20,168 nucleotides of DNA, from positions 1-20,168 of the IMG/VR virus record IMGVR_UViG_3300047564_000025. One strand, given 5' to 3'. The notes under the pieces are model-generated. The model was not told the DNA's origin, did not search any database, and saw nothing but the letters and a program-made list of their open reading frames with translations. Positions 1-7,566 of this stretch are shown in pieces. Every line of letters starts with the position of its first letter. Positions within the stretch are counted from its first letter, which is position 1. The translations under genes and the position numbers were made by a program. The stretch comes from a virus.

Positions 1-145
1 CTATTGGGTCCTCCCGGCAGGGTCCAGATGCGGGTAGTTCGCGCTATAAAGACATTCCAGCGATGGAATATGTTAAGGGGATTGTAATTGACATACAGGC
101 GTGAGAGCCAAATATAGGCCTTGGCGGGAGACCAGGAGAAAGCAA
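1..145 (+). other. Non-coding leader upstream of the terminase genes
   Basis: No convincing gene lies here; short open frames in all three forward phases end by about position 104 and resemble nothing I recognise. Visible elements are a direct repeat of GGGTCC (6-11 and 20-25), a perfect 6-bp inverted repeat ATTCCA/TGGAAT with a GCGA loop (54-69), and a TTGACA box at 88-93. In lambda-type phages the packaging start (cos) lies just upstream of the small terminase gene, so this segment is the natural place for one, but I see no sequence that proves it. The first bases could also be the tail of an upstream gene cut by the window. Confidence 0.5.
88..118 (+). promoter_or_regulatory. Candidate sigma70-type promoter for the late/packaging genes
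   Basis: A perfect -35 hexamer TTGACA lies at 88-93. The best -10 candidate is TATAGG at 113-118 (4 of 6 matches), which gives a 19-bp spacer, slightly longer than ideal. The weaker AATATA at 111-116 gives 17 bp. The site lies about 30 bp before the small terminase start and is the only good promoter-like match ahead of the packaging genes. It could drive the late operon, but the imperfect -10 keeps confidence modest. Confidence 0.4.
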
Positions 146-610
146 ATGGCAACTCTGCACGAAGTAGCTGCGCACCTTGGCGTGACGATCAAATACGTTC
201 AGGACTTGATCGCCAACGGCACCATCGCCAAAAAGGGTCGCGGAGAGTACGACCTTGACGAATGCAGGCAATCCTACATCGCGCGCTTGCGGGAATCGGC
301 GGCTGGCCGTGCAAACGCTGGCGATCTCAACCTAACGGACGAGCGCGCCCGGCTTGCCAAGGAGCAGGCCGACGCGAAGGAGATGGAAAACGCGATCACG
401 CGGGGCGAATTGGTGTATATTGAGGACGTGGCGAAGCGGGTTGAGGTCGCGCTGTCCAATGTGAAGACCAAGCTGCTGGCGGTGCCAACAAAGGTCGCAG
501 CCGAAGCGGCGGCGGCTGATGACGCGAAGGAAGTGCAGGCTCTGATTGAGCGACATATCATCGAGGCTTTGAATGAACTCGCAGGAATCAACGAGGCAGA
601 CGCAGGCTGA
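146..610 (+). CDS. Terminase small subunit, Nu1-like
   Basis: This is probably the DNA-recognition subunit of the packaging motor, which binds the packaging site and hands DNA to the large subunit encoded next. The 154-residue protein opens with a winged helix-turn-helix (TLHEVAAHLGVTIKYVQDLI, then a basic KKGRGEYDL wing), as in lambda gpNu1. A long charged helical segment follows (LTDERARLAKEQADAKEMEN and on), ending in an alanine-rich helix, as is usual in the Nu1 family. I chose ATG 146 because AGGAGA lies 6 nt upstream; the in-frame GTG at 101 has no such site and would add 15 unconserved residues. The 3' end overlaps the large terminase gene by 38 nt, which supports coupled translation. 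The family call rests on motif pattern and position. Confidence 0.85.
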   Translation: MATLHEVAAHLGVTIKYVQDLIANGTIAKKGRGEYDLDECRQSYIARLRESAAGRANAGDLNLTDERARLAKEQADAKEMENAITRGELVYIEDVAKRVEVALSNVKTKLLAVPTKVAAEAAAADDAKEVQALIERHIIEALNELAGINEADAG

Positions 611-2423
611 AAAGCTGGAAGCACGGCTCGTCGAGGCCGTGTCGCTGGCAATGAAGCCACCGCCTCGCCTGACGGTGAGCGAGTGGGCCGACGCCTTTCG
701 GGTGCTGTCGAGCGAGAGTTCGGCAGAGCCTGGCAAGTGGTCAACATCGCGGGCCGAGTATCAGCGCGGGATGATGGACGCGGTGTCCGATACCGACATC
801 GAGACTGTCGTTTTGATGACATGCGCGCAGGTCGGCAAGACTGAACTCATCAACAACGTCGTCGGCTATCACATCCATCAAGACCCGGCCCCGATGCTGG
901 TGGTCCAGCCGACGCTGGAGATGGCGCAGACCTGGTCGAAGGATCGTCTGGCCCCGTGCCTGCGCGATACGCCTGTTCTGAGCAACAAGGTAAAAGATCC
1001 TCGGTCGAGAGACAGCGGCAACACGACGCTGCACAAGACATTCGCAGGTGGGCATGTGACGGCGTGCGGGGCCAACAGCCCGGCCAGCTTGGCATCTCGC
1101 CCGTGCCGGGTGATCCTATGCGACGAGGTTGACCGCTATCCGATCAGCGCAGGCACAGAGGGCGACCCCGTCTCGCTGGCCAAAAAGCGATCCAGCACGT
1201 TCTGGAACCGCAAGATCATCCTGGTCAGCACGCCGACCGACAAAGGCGCAAGCCGGATCGAGGCCGCCTACTCAGAGAGCGATCAGCGCAAGTTTTTTGT
1301 GCCTTGTGGGGATTGCGGCGAAACGCAGGTGCTGAAGTGGGGGCAAGTCCACTGGACGGACAAGAACCCGTACTCGGCGGTTTACACCTGCGAGCATTGC
1401 GGATCGGCTTGGGATGATGCGGCGAGATTTCGGGCAATCAGGAAGGGCAAGTGGCAGGCCACCGCCGAGCCGAAGGGCAAGGTCGCTGGCTTCCACATCA
1501 ATGGCCTGTATAGCCCGTGGACCCCGCTTTATGAGGCCGTCTCGGACTTCATGAACAGCAAGCGTGATCCCATGCGCCTGAAGACGTGGATCAACACATT
1601 CTTAGGCGAGACATGGGAAGAGCAGGGTGAACAGGTCGATGAGATGGACCTGATGGAGCGGGCCGAGAACTGGGGCGATGAGTTGCCCGGGGAGGTTTTG
1701 CTGCTGACCGCTGGCGTTGACGTGCAGGATGACCGTTTGGAAATCGAGATCGTGGGCTGGGGCAGGGGCGAGGAAACATGGTCTATCGCCTATGAGACGA
1801 TGTACGGCGACCCTTCGTCGGCTGAATTGTGGAACCGCCTCGACGTGACGTTGGGGCGAAAGTTTGACCACCCGACGCAGGGAGAAATGGTGATCCGATC
1901 TGTGTGTGTTGACTCTGGCGGACACTACACCCAGCAGGTTTACAACTATGCGCGCCTGCGGGCTGGCCGCCGTGTCTTCGCCATCAAGGGCGTCGGCGGC
2001 GAGGGCAAGCCGATTGTGGGCAGGCCGACGAAGAACAACATTGGCAAGATCAACCTCTTCCCGGTCGGCACTGACACGGCCAAGGAGATCGTCTACGCAC
2101 GGCTGAAGATCAGGGAGGAGGGCGAGGGCTATTGCCACTTCCCGGTGGGCCGCAGCGATGAGTATTTTCGTATGCTGACGGCTGAGAAAAAGGTCACGCG
2201 CTACTTCAAGGGCAGGCCGAGAACGGAGTGGGCAAAGATCAGGACGCGCAACGAAGCCCTTGATTGCCGGGTCTATGCGACGGCTGCGTTGGCTATTCTC
2301 AACCTAAACCTTGAGGCTGTTTACACTCAGGCCCAAAATCGGGTATCATCAGGGGATCAACCGTCGGCCCCCCGCAAGCCGAAGGTTCCCATGCGGAGCG
2401 GTTTTGTCCACGGATACAGGTAA
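573..2423 (+). CDS. Terminase large subunit, GpA family (packaging ATPase-nuclease)
   Basis: This is the ATP-driven motor and headful/cos nuclease that fills proheads at the portal. The 616 residues are near the lambda gpA length (641). The N-terminal ATPase shows a Walker A-like CAQVGKT (residues 84-90), Walker B ILCDEVD (181-187) and the coupling motif VSTP (218-221). Two CxxC pairs (C245/C248 and C273/C276) look like the zinc-ribbon insert seen in this family. The C-terminal RNase H-like nuclease shows spaced acidic residues in GVDVQDD (about 381-387), CVDSGG (445-450) and EALDC (561-565). ATG 573 has GAGG 6 nt upstream and overlaps the small subunit gene; an internal ATG at residue 27 would still keep the conserved LTVSEWAD block. 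The stop overlaps the next start as TAATG. Confidence 0.96.
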   Translation: MNSQESTRQTQAEKLEARLVEAVSLAMKPPPRLTVSEWADAFRVLSSESSAEPGKWSTSRAEYQRGMMDAVSDTDIETVVLMTCAQVGKTELINNVVGYHIHQDPAPMLVVQPTLEMAQTWSKDRLAPCLRDTPVLSNKVKDPRSRDSGNTTLHKTFAGGHVTACGANSPASLASRPCRVILCDEVDRYPISAGTEGDPVSLAKKRSSTFWNRKIILVSTPTDKGASRIEAAYSESDQRKFFVPCGDCGETQVLKWGQVHWTDKNPYSAVYTCEHCGSAWDDAARFRAIRKGKWQATAEPKGKVAGFHINGLYSPWTPLYEAVSDFMNSKRDPMRLKTWINTFLGETWEEQGEQVDEMDLMERAENWGDELPGEVLLLTAGVDVQDDRLEIEIVGWGRGEETWSIAYETMYGDPSSAELWNRLDVTLGRKFDHPTQGEMVIRSVCVDSGGHYTQQVYNYARLRAGRRVFAIKGVGGEGKPIVGRPTKNNIGKINLFPVGTDTAKEIVYARLKIREEGEGYCHFPVGRSDEYFRMLTAEKKVTRYFKGRPRTEWAKIRTRNEALDCRVYATAALAILNLNLEAVYTQAQNRVSSGDQPSAPRKPKVPMRSGFVHGYR

Positions 2424-3010
2424 TGGCCAATCTTTTTGACGCTGCCAACGCGCCAGAGGGCGAACCGCTTGAGATCGTCGTTGGCGATTTCATTCAGTGG
2501 AAGCGTTCTGATCTGGTTCAGGACTACCCGCTGGCATCCTACAGCGCGCAGTATGTCGCTCGGATCACGGGCGGTGGAAACACAGAAGTCCTTCTGACGG
2601 CCACCGAGACGGACGGCACATATCTGTTCACAGCATCAAGCGCCACCACGGCGGCCTTTGAGCCGGGTTACTACCACTGGCAGCTTGAGGTGATCCAGAC
2701 ATCAACCAGCAACCGCTTGGTGGTGGATCGCGGCGAGTTCACAGCGCTAGCCGATCTGGACGTGAACGGTGCCGATCCTCGCAGCCACGCTCAGATCATG
2801 ATCGACAAGATTGAATCGATCCTGCAAGGCAAGGCCGACAGCGATGTCGGCAGCTACTCCATCGCTGGCCGCTCTCTGACCAAGATGAGCTTTGCCGAGT
2901 TGATGACGGCACGGGACCAATACAAGGCCGAGTTCCAGCAGGAGGTCGTCAAAGACCGAGCGCGGCGCGGTAAGCCCACAGGAAGCACGATTAAAGTGAG
3001 GTTCGGCTGA
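2423..3010 (+). CDS. gpW-like head completion protein with an N-terminal beta domain
   Basis: This lies between large terminase and portal, exactly where lambda W sits. The C-terminal part (about residues 120-180) fits the gpW pattern: a helix ending in LQGKA, a beta pair (SYSIAGRSLTKMS), then a helix (FAELMTARDQYKAEFQQEV). The family protein plugs the portal after packaging and takes part in head-tail joining. Lambda gpW is only 68 residues, whereas this protein is 195. The extra N-terminal part (residues 1-112) looks like an immunoglobulin/BppU-like beta sandwich (GDFIQWKRSD, YSAQYVARI, YYHWQLEV, LVVDRGEFTAL). Start and stop are both shared with neighbours (TAATG at 2421, TGATG at 3008), so translation is probably coupled. 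The gpW half is fairly sure; the role of the beta half is unknown. Confidence 0.72.
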   Translation: MANLFDAANAPEGEPLEIVVGDFIQWKRSDLVQDYPLASYSAQYVARITGGGNTEVLLTATETDGTYLFTASSATTAAFEPGYYHWQLEVIQTSTSNRLVVDRGEFTALADLDVNGADPRSHAQIMIDKIESILQGKADSDVGSYSIAGRSLTKMSFAELMTARDQYKAEFQQEVVKDRARRGKPTGSTIKVRFG

Positions 3011-4476
3011 TGGGCCTTTTCGACATCTTCAAGCGCCAGAAGAAGGCGACCGGGAAGCGTGACTATCTGGCCGCCTCAAAGGGCCGCCTGTACATGGACT
3101 TCAAGGGCAGCAACAAGTCTGCCGATTCTGAGATCCGTTGGGTTCTGCGTGATCTACGCAACCGCGCCCGCGATCTGGAGCGCAACAACGAATACGCCCG
3201 CCGCTATCTGCAACTCATCCAGACTAACGTGGTCGGCGAGAACGGTTTCCGCCTTCAATTGAAGGGCCGCAACATCGACGGCTCTATCGATATGGCGGGC
3301 AACAACATCATCGAAGCTGCTTGGGCTGAGTTCTCTCGCCTCGGCGGCCCGACTGTTGACGGCAAGATGTCGATGACCGACCTGTCCAATGCGGTTGTTC
3401 GCGGCGTGAAGCGTGACGGCGAGGTGTTCCTGCACGTCGTCCGCAAGCCCTATTTGCGCCACGGGATCGGCGTTCAGATCATTGAGCCTGATCGGGTCGA
3501 TGAGCAGATGAACGAAACGCTGCGAGACGGCAATCAGGTCCGCATGGGTGTCGAGTTGGACTCGGTGACGCGCCGGGTTTCTGCTTATCACGTCTTGGTG
3601 AACAACCCCGGCGACTACGACTACACCACCACCACGACGGGCCTGTACCGCCAGCGAATCCCGGCAGACCAGATGATCCACATCTATGTGCAGGAGCGCG
3701 CAGATCAGACCCGTGGCGTGCCTGAGCTTGTCACGGCCATGCCAGCGTTGAAGATGCTGCACGGTTATCGTGAGGCCGAATTGACGGCTGCCCGCGTCGG
3801 CGCGTCCAAGATGGGCTTCTTCACGTCTCCTGCTGGCGATGGCTTCACGGCTGACGGGTTCGAAGACACCTTCACCCCGATGTACGACGCTGAACCCGGC
3901 ACGTTCCACCAGCTTCCGGCTGGCGTTGACTTCACCCCGTTTGACCCCAACCACCCGACATCGGCTTTTGCCGACTTTGAGAAGGCGATCCTGCGAGGCA
4001 TCGCTGGCGGTCTTGGCGTCAGCTACACGGCTCTGGCCAACGATCTTGAGGGAACGTCCTACTCGTCGATCCGGCAGGGTGCGCTTGAGGAGCGGGACTT
4101 CTACAAGACCCAGCAGCACTTCTTCATCGAACACTTCATCGATCCGTTGTTCCGCATCTGGATGGCCCATGTGATGGACTTCGCGCTGATTCCGATCAAC
4201 GGGCCGGGCAAGTTCGACAAATTCTCAATGGGCATCTCTTGGCGTGCGCGTGGCTTCCAGTGGGTTGACCCGCTGAAGGAGATCAACGCCGCCGTCGTGG
4301 GCCTGCAGAACGGCATCATCAGCCACACCGACATCGCTGCCACCTATGGCCGTGATGCCGAAGAGACCTTCGCGCAGATCGAGCGTGACAAGGAAATGGC
4401 AAAGCAGTTTGGGCTGGCGATGGCCTATGAGCCATTCGGGTCGAAGCTGCCTGTCGAAGCTCAGGTGGAGGAATAA
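3010..4476 (+). CDS. Portal protein, lambda gpB family
   Basis: This forms the dodecameric ring at one capsid vertex through which DNA is packaged and ejected and to which the tail attaches. The 488 residues are close to the family length (lambda gpB 533). Typical family stretches include the arginine-rich RWVLRDLRNRARDLERNN segment, YLQLIQTNVVGENG, VQIIEPDRVDEQ, IHIYVQERADQTRGVP and the Ser/Thr-rich LGVSYTALANDLEGTSYSS near the middle of the C-terminal half. The start overlaps the previous stop as TGATG. The next gene starts 2 nt after the stop, with GGAGG inside the last codons. Lambda gpB is trimmed by the C protease in some particles; no trimming signal is evident here. Confidence 0.95.
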   Translation: MGLFDIFKRQKKATGKRDYLAASKGRLYMDFKGSNKSADSEIRWVLRDLRNRARDLERNNEYARRYLQLIQTNVVGENGFRLQLKGRNIDGSIDMAGNNIIEAAWAEFSRLGGPTVDGKMSMTDLSNAVVRGVKRDGEVFLHVVRKPYLRHGIGVQIIEPDRVDEQMNETLRDGNQVRMGVELDSVTRRVSAYHVLVNNPGDYDYTTTTTGLYRQRIPADQMIHIYVQERADQTRGVPELVTAMPALKMLHGYREAELTAARVGASKMGFFTSPAGDGFTADGFEDTFTPMYDAEPGTFHQLPAGVDFTPFDPNHPTSAFADFEKAILRGIAGGLGVSYTALANDLEGTSYSSIRQGALEERDFYKTQQHFFIEHFIDPLFRIWMAHVMDFALIPINGPGKFDKFSMGISWRARGFQWVDPLKEINAAVVGLQNGIISHTDIAATYGRDAEETFAQIERDKEMAKQFGLAMAYEPFGSKLPVEAQVEE

Positions 4477-4478
4477 GC

Positions 4479-6971
4479 ATGTCCTATGAGCCGACCGGGG
4501 AGATGAAGGAAGAAGCCCAGCGCGGCCTTGATTGGCGGCGTGAGTTCGGGCGCGGTGGCACCGAGGTCGGCATTGCCCGCGCCCGTGACATCGTCAACGG
4601 CAAAGAGCTTTCCGACAGCACTGTCAAGCGCATGAAGAGCTTCTTCGCCCGCCATGAAGTGGACAAAGAGGCCGAGGGCTTCCGGCCTGGTGAAGATGGC
4701 TATCCGTCGAATGGCCGGATCGCCTGGGCGCTCTGGGGCGGAGACGCTGGCAAATCCTGGGCTGATGGTATCGTTGACGACATGGACGACGAGGATGATA
4801 TGGACGATGAAGATGACCGCACCCGTGCTGCTGGTGAGCGTCCTTACGCGAATGAACATGCTGCCCGCATCCGCGATCCTCGCCAGTACGACAGCTTCCG
4901 CCGTCGCAACAACGGCGGTGGCCGAGGCGTTGACTACATCTTCGGCATCAAGGACGACACCAGCGAGATTCAGGCGATCCGTTTCCGCACGCAGTTCTTC
5001 ACTGTGGCGGAGGCGCGGGCATGGCTGGATCGCAATAACTTTGAGCCGATCGAGTTTGAGCCTGCCACCGAAGAAGCGCGCTCTATGCAACATGGGGGTG
5101 AGTTTGATATGATCGCCCGTGAAATGGAGGACGCAGCGATGCTGGAAGAAGAACACATCGAAACGACCGAGGCGCAAGAGGATGATCTTGAGCTTCAGGC
5201 CGAGCGTTATTCGCGTGATGGGATCGAAACCCGTGCGATGGCATTTGAAGACAAGGTGATCGATAAGGACGCTCGTCGCGTCAGGATCGCTGTCTCGTCC
5301 GAGGAACCCGTTGAGCGGTCCTTCGGTATTGAAATCCTCGACCACAAGCCCGGCAGCATCGATCTGTCGTTCTTGAATTCTGGCCGAGCGCCTCTTCTGC
5401 TGGATCACGATCCGACCAAGCAGATCGGCGTTGTAGAATCGGTTGCCTTGGATGGCTCGGCACGGCGTCTCCGTGCGACTGTTCGTTTCGGGAGAAACGG
5501 GCTTGCCAAAGAGGTTTTCGATGACGTTGACGATGGTATCCGAGCCAACATCTCGGTCGGCTATCAGATCAACAAACTGGACAAGGAGGGCAAGGAAACG
5601 TACCGAGCCACTTCTTGGATGCCTATGGAAGTTTCCATCGTTTCTATCCCTGCTGACCGGACAGTCGGCGTTGGTAGATCGGCGGCTGACGACCTGACCA
5701 CCTCTATCCCTGCAACCCCTATCAAGGAGGCCAAAATGGCTGAATTTGATCTGGACGCGGTCAAGGCCGAAGCTGCCCGTGCCGCTGCCAAAGATGCTGC
5801 TGAGATGATCCGTCTCGGCGCGTCGCACAACAAGCGTGATCTGGCTGATAAAGCCATCGCCAATGGCCGTTCTCTCGCGGAATTCCGCGGCGAACTGCTT
5901 GAAGCAATCGGCAACAAGCCTCTGGAAACTGCCAACATCGGCCTGACCCAGAAAGAGGTCCGCAAGTTCTCGCTCATGGCTGCGATCCGCGCCATGGCGA
6001 ACCCGACCGACTTCCGCGCTCAGGAAGAAGCCCGCTTCGAATTTGAAGCTTCGGCTGCTGCCCAGCGTGCTGCTGGCGTCGATGCCAAGGGTCTGATGAT
6101 CCCCGGCGACGTTCTGCGCTCGTGGGCAAAGCGTGACCTGAACACCACTGACGACTCCAGCGTGATCGCGCAGGACTTCCGTGGCGGTGACTTCATCGAC
6201 GTTCTGCGTAACGCTTCGTCTGTGATGCAGGCTGGCGCGACCATGCTGACGGGCCTCAAGGGCAACGTGGCCATTCCGAAGAAAGCTACCGCCTCGGCGG
6301 CTGGCTGGATCTCGACGGAAGGCGGCGCTGCGTCTGAGTCGGAGCCGACCTTCGGTCAGGTCACCATGACCCCGAAGACCCTCGGTGCCTTCACCGACAT
6401 CACCCGTCTGATGATGATGCAGTCCTCGCCCGATATCGAAGCTCTGGTTCGTGACGACCTGTCGCGCGCCATCGCTCTCGCCATCGACCTCGGCGGCCTG
6501 CAAGGTTCGGGTTCTTCGGGCCAGCCCACTGGCGTGAAGAACACCTCGGGCGTCAACAAGCCGACCTCGTTTGCTGCGGCCACCCCGACTTTCGCTGAAG
6601 TCGTGGCTCTGGAAACCGCTGTGGCCGAGGACAACGCTCTGCTGGGCAACCTCGCCTACATCCTGCCTGCCAGCATGTACGGCGCCCTGAAGACCACTGC
6701 CAAGGCCTCTGGTCAGGGCCTCTTCGTGGTCGAACAGCCCGGCAACACGATCAACGGCTACCGCGCCATCGTGTCGAACCAGGTTACCTCGGGCGACCTG
6801 TTCTTCGGCAACTTCGCGGACCTGCTGATCGGCATGTACGGCGGCCTGGACATCCTGGTCGATCCCTACACTTCGTCCAACACTGGGACCGTGCGTATCC
6901 GCGCGCTCCAGACGGTCGATGTGGCGGTTCGTCACGCTGTGTCCTTCGCCTACAACAACGACGGCGTCTAA
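4479..6971 (+). CDS. Prohead protease / major capsid protein fusion
   Basis: One 830-codon gene carries head maturation protease and HK97-fold capsid protein. Residues 5-95 are a small conserved phage module (RGLDWRREFGRGGTEVG to GRIAWALWGGD). Residues 99-113 are an acidic tract, and 130-197 a second small module. Residues about 250-400 are a HK97-type (U35) prohead protease, with probable catalytic H310 in LLLDHD and S359 in ANISVGY, and the conserved PMEVSIVSIPAD. Residues 420-830 are the capsid protein: an N-terminal helical scaffold-like part, then the mature domain (AGWISTEGGAASESEPTFGQ, GQPTGVKN, C-terminal DVAVRHAVSFAYNNDGV). ATG 420 has its own strong ribosome site, so two products are expected. 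Protease-capsid fusions are known in related phages; separate internal initiation here is my inference. Confidence 0.93.
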   Translation: MSYEPTGEMKEEAQRGLDWRREFGRGGTEVGIARARDIVNGKELSDSTVKRMKSFFARHEVDKEAEGFRPGEDGYPSNGRIAWALWGGDAGKSWADGIVDDMDDEDDMDDEDDRTRAAGERPYANEHAARIRDPRQYDSFRRRNNGGGRGVDYIFGIKDDTSEIQAIRFRTQFFTVAEARAWLDRNNFEPIEFEPATEEARSMQHGGEFDMIAREMEDAAMLEEEHIETTEAQEDDLELQAERYSRDGIETRAMAFEDKVIDKDARRVRIAVSSEEPVERSFGIEILDHKPGSIDLSFLNSGRAPLLLDHDPTKQIGVVESVALDGSARRLRATVRFGRNGLAKEVFDDVDDGIRANISVGYQINKLDKEGKETYRATSWMPMEVSIVSIPADRTVGVGRSAADDLTTSIPATPIKEAKMAEFDLDAVKAEAARAAAKDAAEMIRLGASHNKRDLADKAIANGRSLAEFRGELLEAIGNKPLETANIGLTQKEVRKFSLMAAIRAMANPTDFRAQEEARFEFEASAAAQRAAGVDAKGLMIPGDVLRSWAKRDLNTTDDSSVIAQDFRGGDFIDVLRNASSVMQAGATMLTGLKGNVAIPKKATASAAGWISTEGGAASESEPTFGQVTMTPKTLGAFTDITRLMMMQSSPDIEALVRDDLSRAIALAIDLGGLQGSGSSGQPTGVKNTSGVNKPTSFAAATPTFAEVVALETAVAEDNALLGNLAYILPASMYGALKTTAKASGQGLFVVEQPGNTINGYRAIVSNQVTSGDLFFGNFADLLIGMYGGLDILVDPYTSSNTGTVRIRALQTVDVAVRHAVSFAYNNDGV
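5724..5738 (+). promoter_or_regulatory. Internal ribosome binding site and start codon for the capsid protein
   Basis: AAGGAGG at 5724-5730 is a near-perfect Shine-Dalgarno sequence, 5 nt before an in-frame ATG (5736-5738) that starts MAEFDLDAVKAEAARAA. Initiation here would give a free 411-residue capsid precursor (5736-6971) without the protease part. The site lies exactly at the boundary between the protease domain and the capsid scaffold-like segment. It is the strongest ribosome site in this gene. This recalls the nested, in-frame C/Nu3 arrangement of lambda. Confidence 0.82.
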
Positions 6972-6987
6972 TGACACTGAAATGGAA

Positions 6988-7011
6988 TGGGGGCGGCTTC
7001 GGTCGCCCCCA
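6988..7011 (+). other. Very stable RNA hairpin with UUCG tetraloop after the capsid gene
   Basis: Bases 6989-6997 (GGGGGCGGC) pair with 7002-7010 (GTCGCCCCC) around a TTCG loop closed by C-G. This is 9 bp with one G-U, plus a flanking T-A pair. It starts 17 nt after the capsid stop and ends 9 nt before the Shine-Dalgarno of the next gene. No T-run follows, so a simple intrinsic terminator is unlikely. It may cap and stabilise the capsid message or partly lower downstream expression. Confidence 0.7.
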
Positions 7012-7030
7012 ACCTCAACAGGAGGTTAAA

Positions 7031-7249
7031 ATGGCAAACTACCTGATCCTTAAATCCTGCGTTGCAGGCGGCGTTGGCCGCAATGCTGGCGAGATCGTCG
7101 AACTGTCCGAGCAGGAGGGCAGATCGCTCTCAGCTATGGGCCGGGTTCAGATTGCCCCCGAGCGTGCGGCTCCTGCCGTCGCTGACCGCAGCGTTGGCCT
7201 TGAGGTCAGCAATGCGCCTAAGATTTCCAAGCGGGCCAAGAAGGATTAA
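7031..7249 (+). CDS. Small conserved phage protein at the lambda FI position
   Basis: The 72-residue product begins MANYLILKSCVAGGVGRNAG, followed by EIVELSEQEGRSLSAMGRVQ and a basic tail (KISKRAKKD). The short beta-rich N-terminal module with a hydrophobic pattern resembles small proteins often found just after the capsid gene in siphophages, but I cannot name a function. ATG 7031 is chosen because AGGAGG (7020-7025) lies 5 nt upstream; an in-frame ATG at 6971 overlapping the capsid stop would translate through the hairpin region and lacks a comparable site. Position between capsid and FII-like genes suggests a head-tail interface or packaging accessory role, by analogy with lambda FI only. 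Confidence 0.68.
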   Translation: MANYLILKSCVAGGVGRNAGEIVELSEQEGRSLSAMGRVQIAPERAAPAVADRSVGLEVSNAPKISKRAKKD

Positions 7250-7251
7250 TC

Positions 7252-7566
7252 ATGGCCCTGCCTTTCGCCACTGATCTGCTGACCCTGTTCAACGCTGATG
7301 AGTTTGCTACGTCAGTGACGTACAAGCGTCGCGGCGCTTTGGGTGAAAGCACGTTCAATGGTATCTTAGACAATGAGACTGTTCCTGTTGATGCTGGCGG
7401 GTTCGTGTCGGTGCATCAGGAACAGCCTCGCTTGACTTGCCGCACGGTTGATGTGCCGAATATCTCTGAAGACGATCAGGTGATCGTGTCTTCGGTGACC
7501 TACACGGTTCGCGCTTGGGTCCATGACGGGACTGGTGTGACGGTCTTGCAGTTGGAGCGCAAGTGA
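7252..7566 (+). CDS. Head-tail joining protein, lambda FII-like
   Basis: This is a 104-residue, beta-rich protein. Its layout matches gpFII-type connectors: a short N-terminal helix (ATDLLTLFNADEF), then beta strands with FNGILDNE, a segment resembling the gpFII SPSLFVRTDEV stretch (QPRLTCRTVDVPNISEDDQV), then VIVSSVTYTVRAWVHDGTG ending LQLERK. Members of this family bind the completed portal/gpW neck and provide the surface to which the tail docks. It starts 2 nt after the previous stop, with AAGGA upstream, and its stop overlaps the next ATG as TGATG. The call rests on length, position and pattern similarity. Confidence 0.72.
   Translation: MALPFATDLLTLFNADEFATSVTYKRRGALGESTFNGILDNETVPVDAGGFVSVHQEQPRLTCRTVDVPNISEDDQVIVSSVTYTVRAWVHDGTGVTVLQLERK

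Noticed and set aside
101-145. GTG 101 as the start of the small terminase
   Set aside because: It overlaps the promoter-like region, has no ribosome site, and ATG 146 has AGGAGA at ideal spacing and starts at the conserved helix-turn-helix.
3154-4170. A 338-codon minus-strand frame opposite the portal gene
   Set aside because: It is a shadow of the conserved portal sequence, with no ribosome site in an operon context and no recognisable motif.
4461-6977. An 838-codon open frame on the minus strand opposite the whole protease-capsid gene
   Set aside because: It mirrors the sense gene almost end to end, its translation has low-complexity Arg/Asp/Val/His-rich sequence with no recognisable domain, and codon bias in a GC-rich sense gene readily suppresses antisense stops.
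6988-7011. The capsid-downstream hairpin as an ordinary Rho-independent terminator
   Set aside because: No T-run follows the stem, and many essential tail genes downstream have no other obvious promoter.
6971-7030. ATG 6971 as the start of the 72-residue FI-position gene
   Set aside because: Its first 20 codons run through the GC-rich hairpin and the Shine-Dalgarno of ATG 7031, so they read as intergenic sequence.
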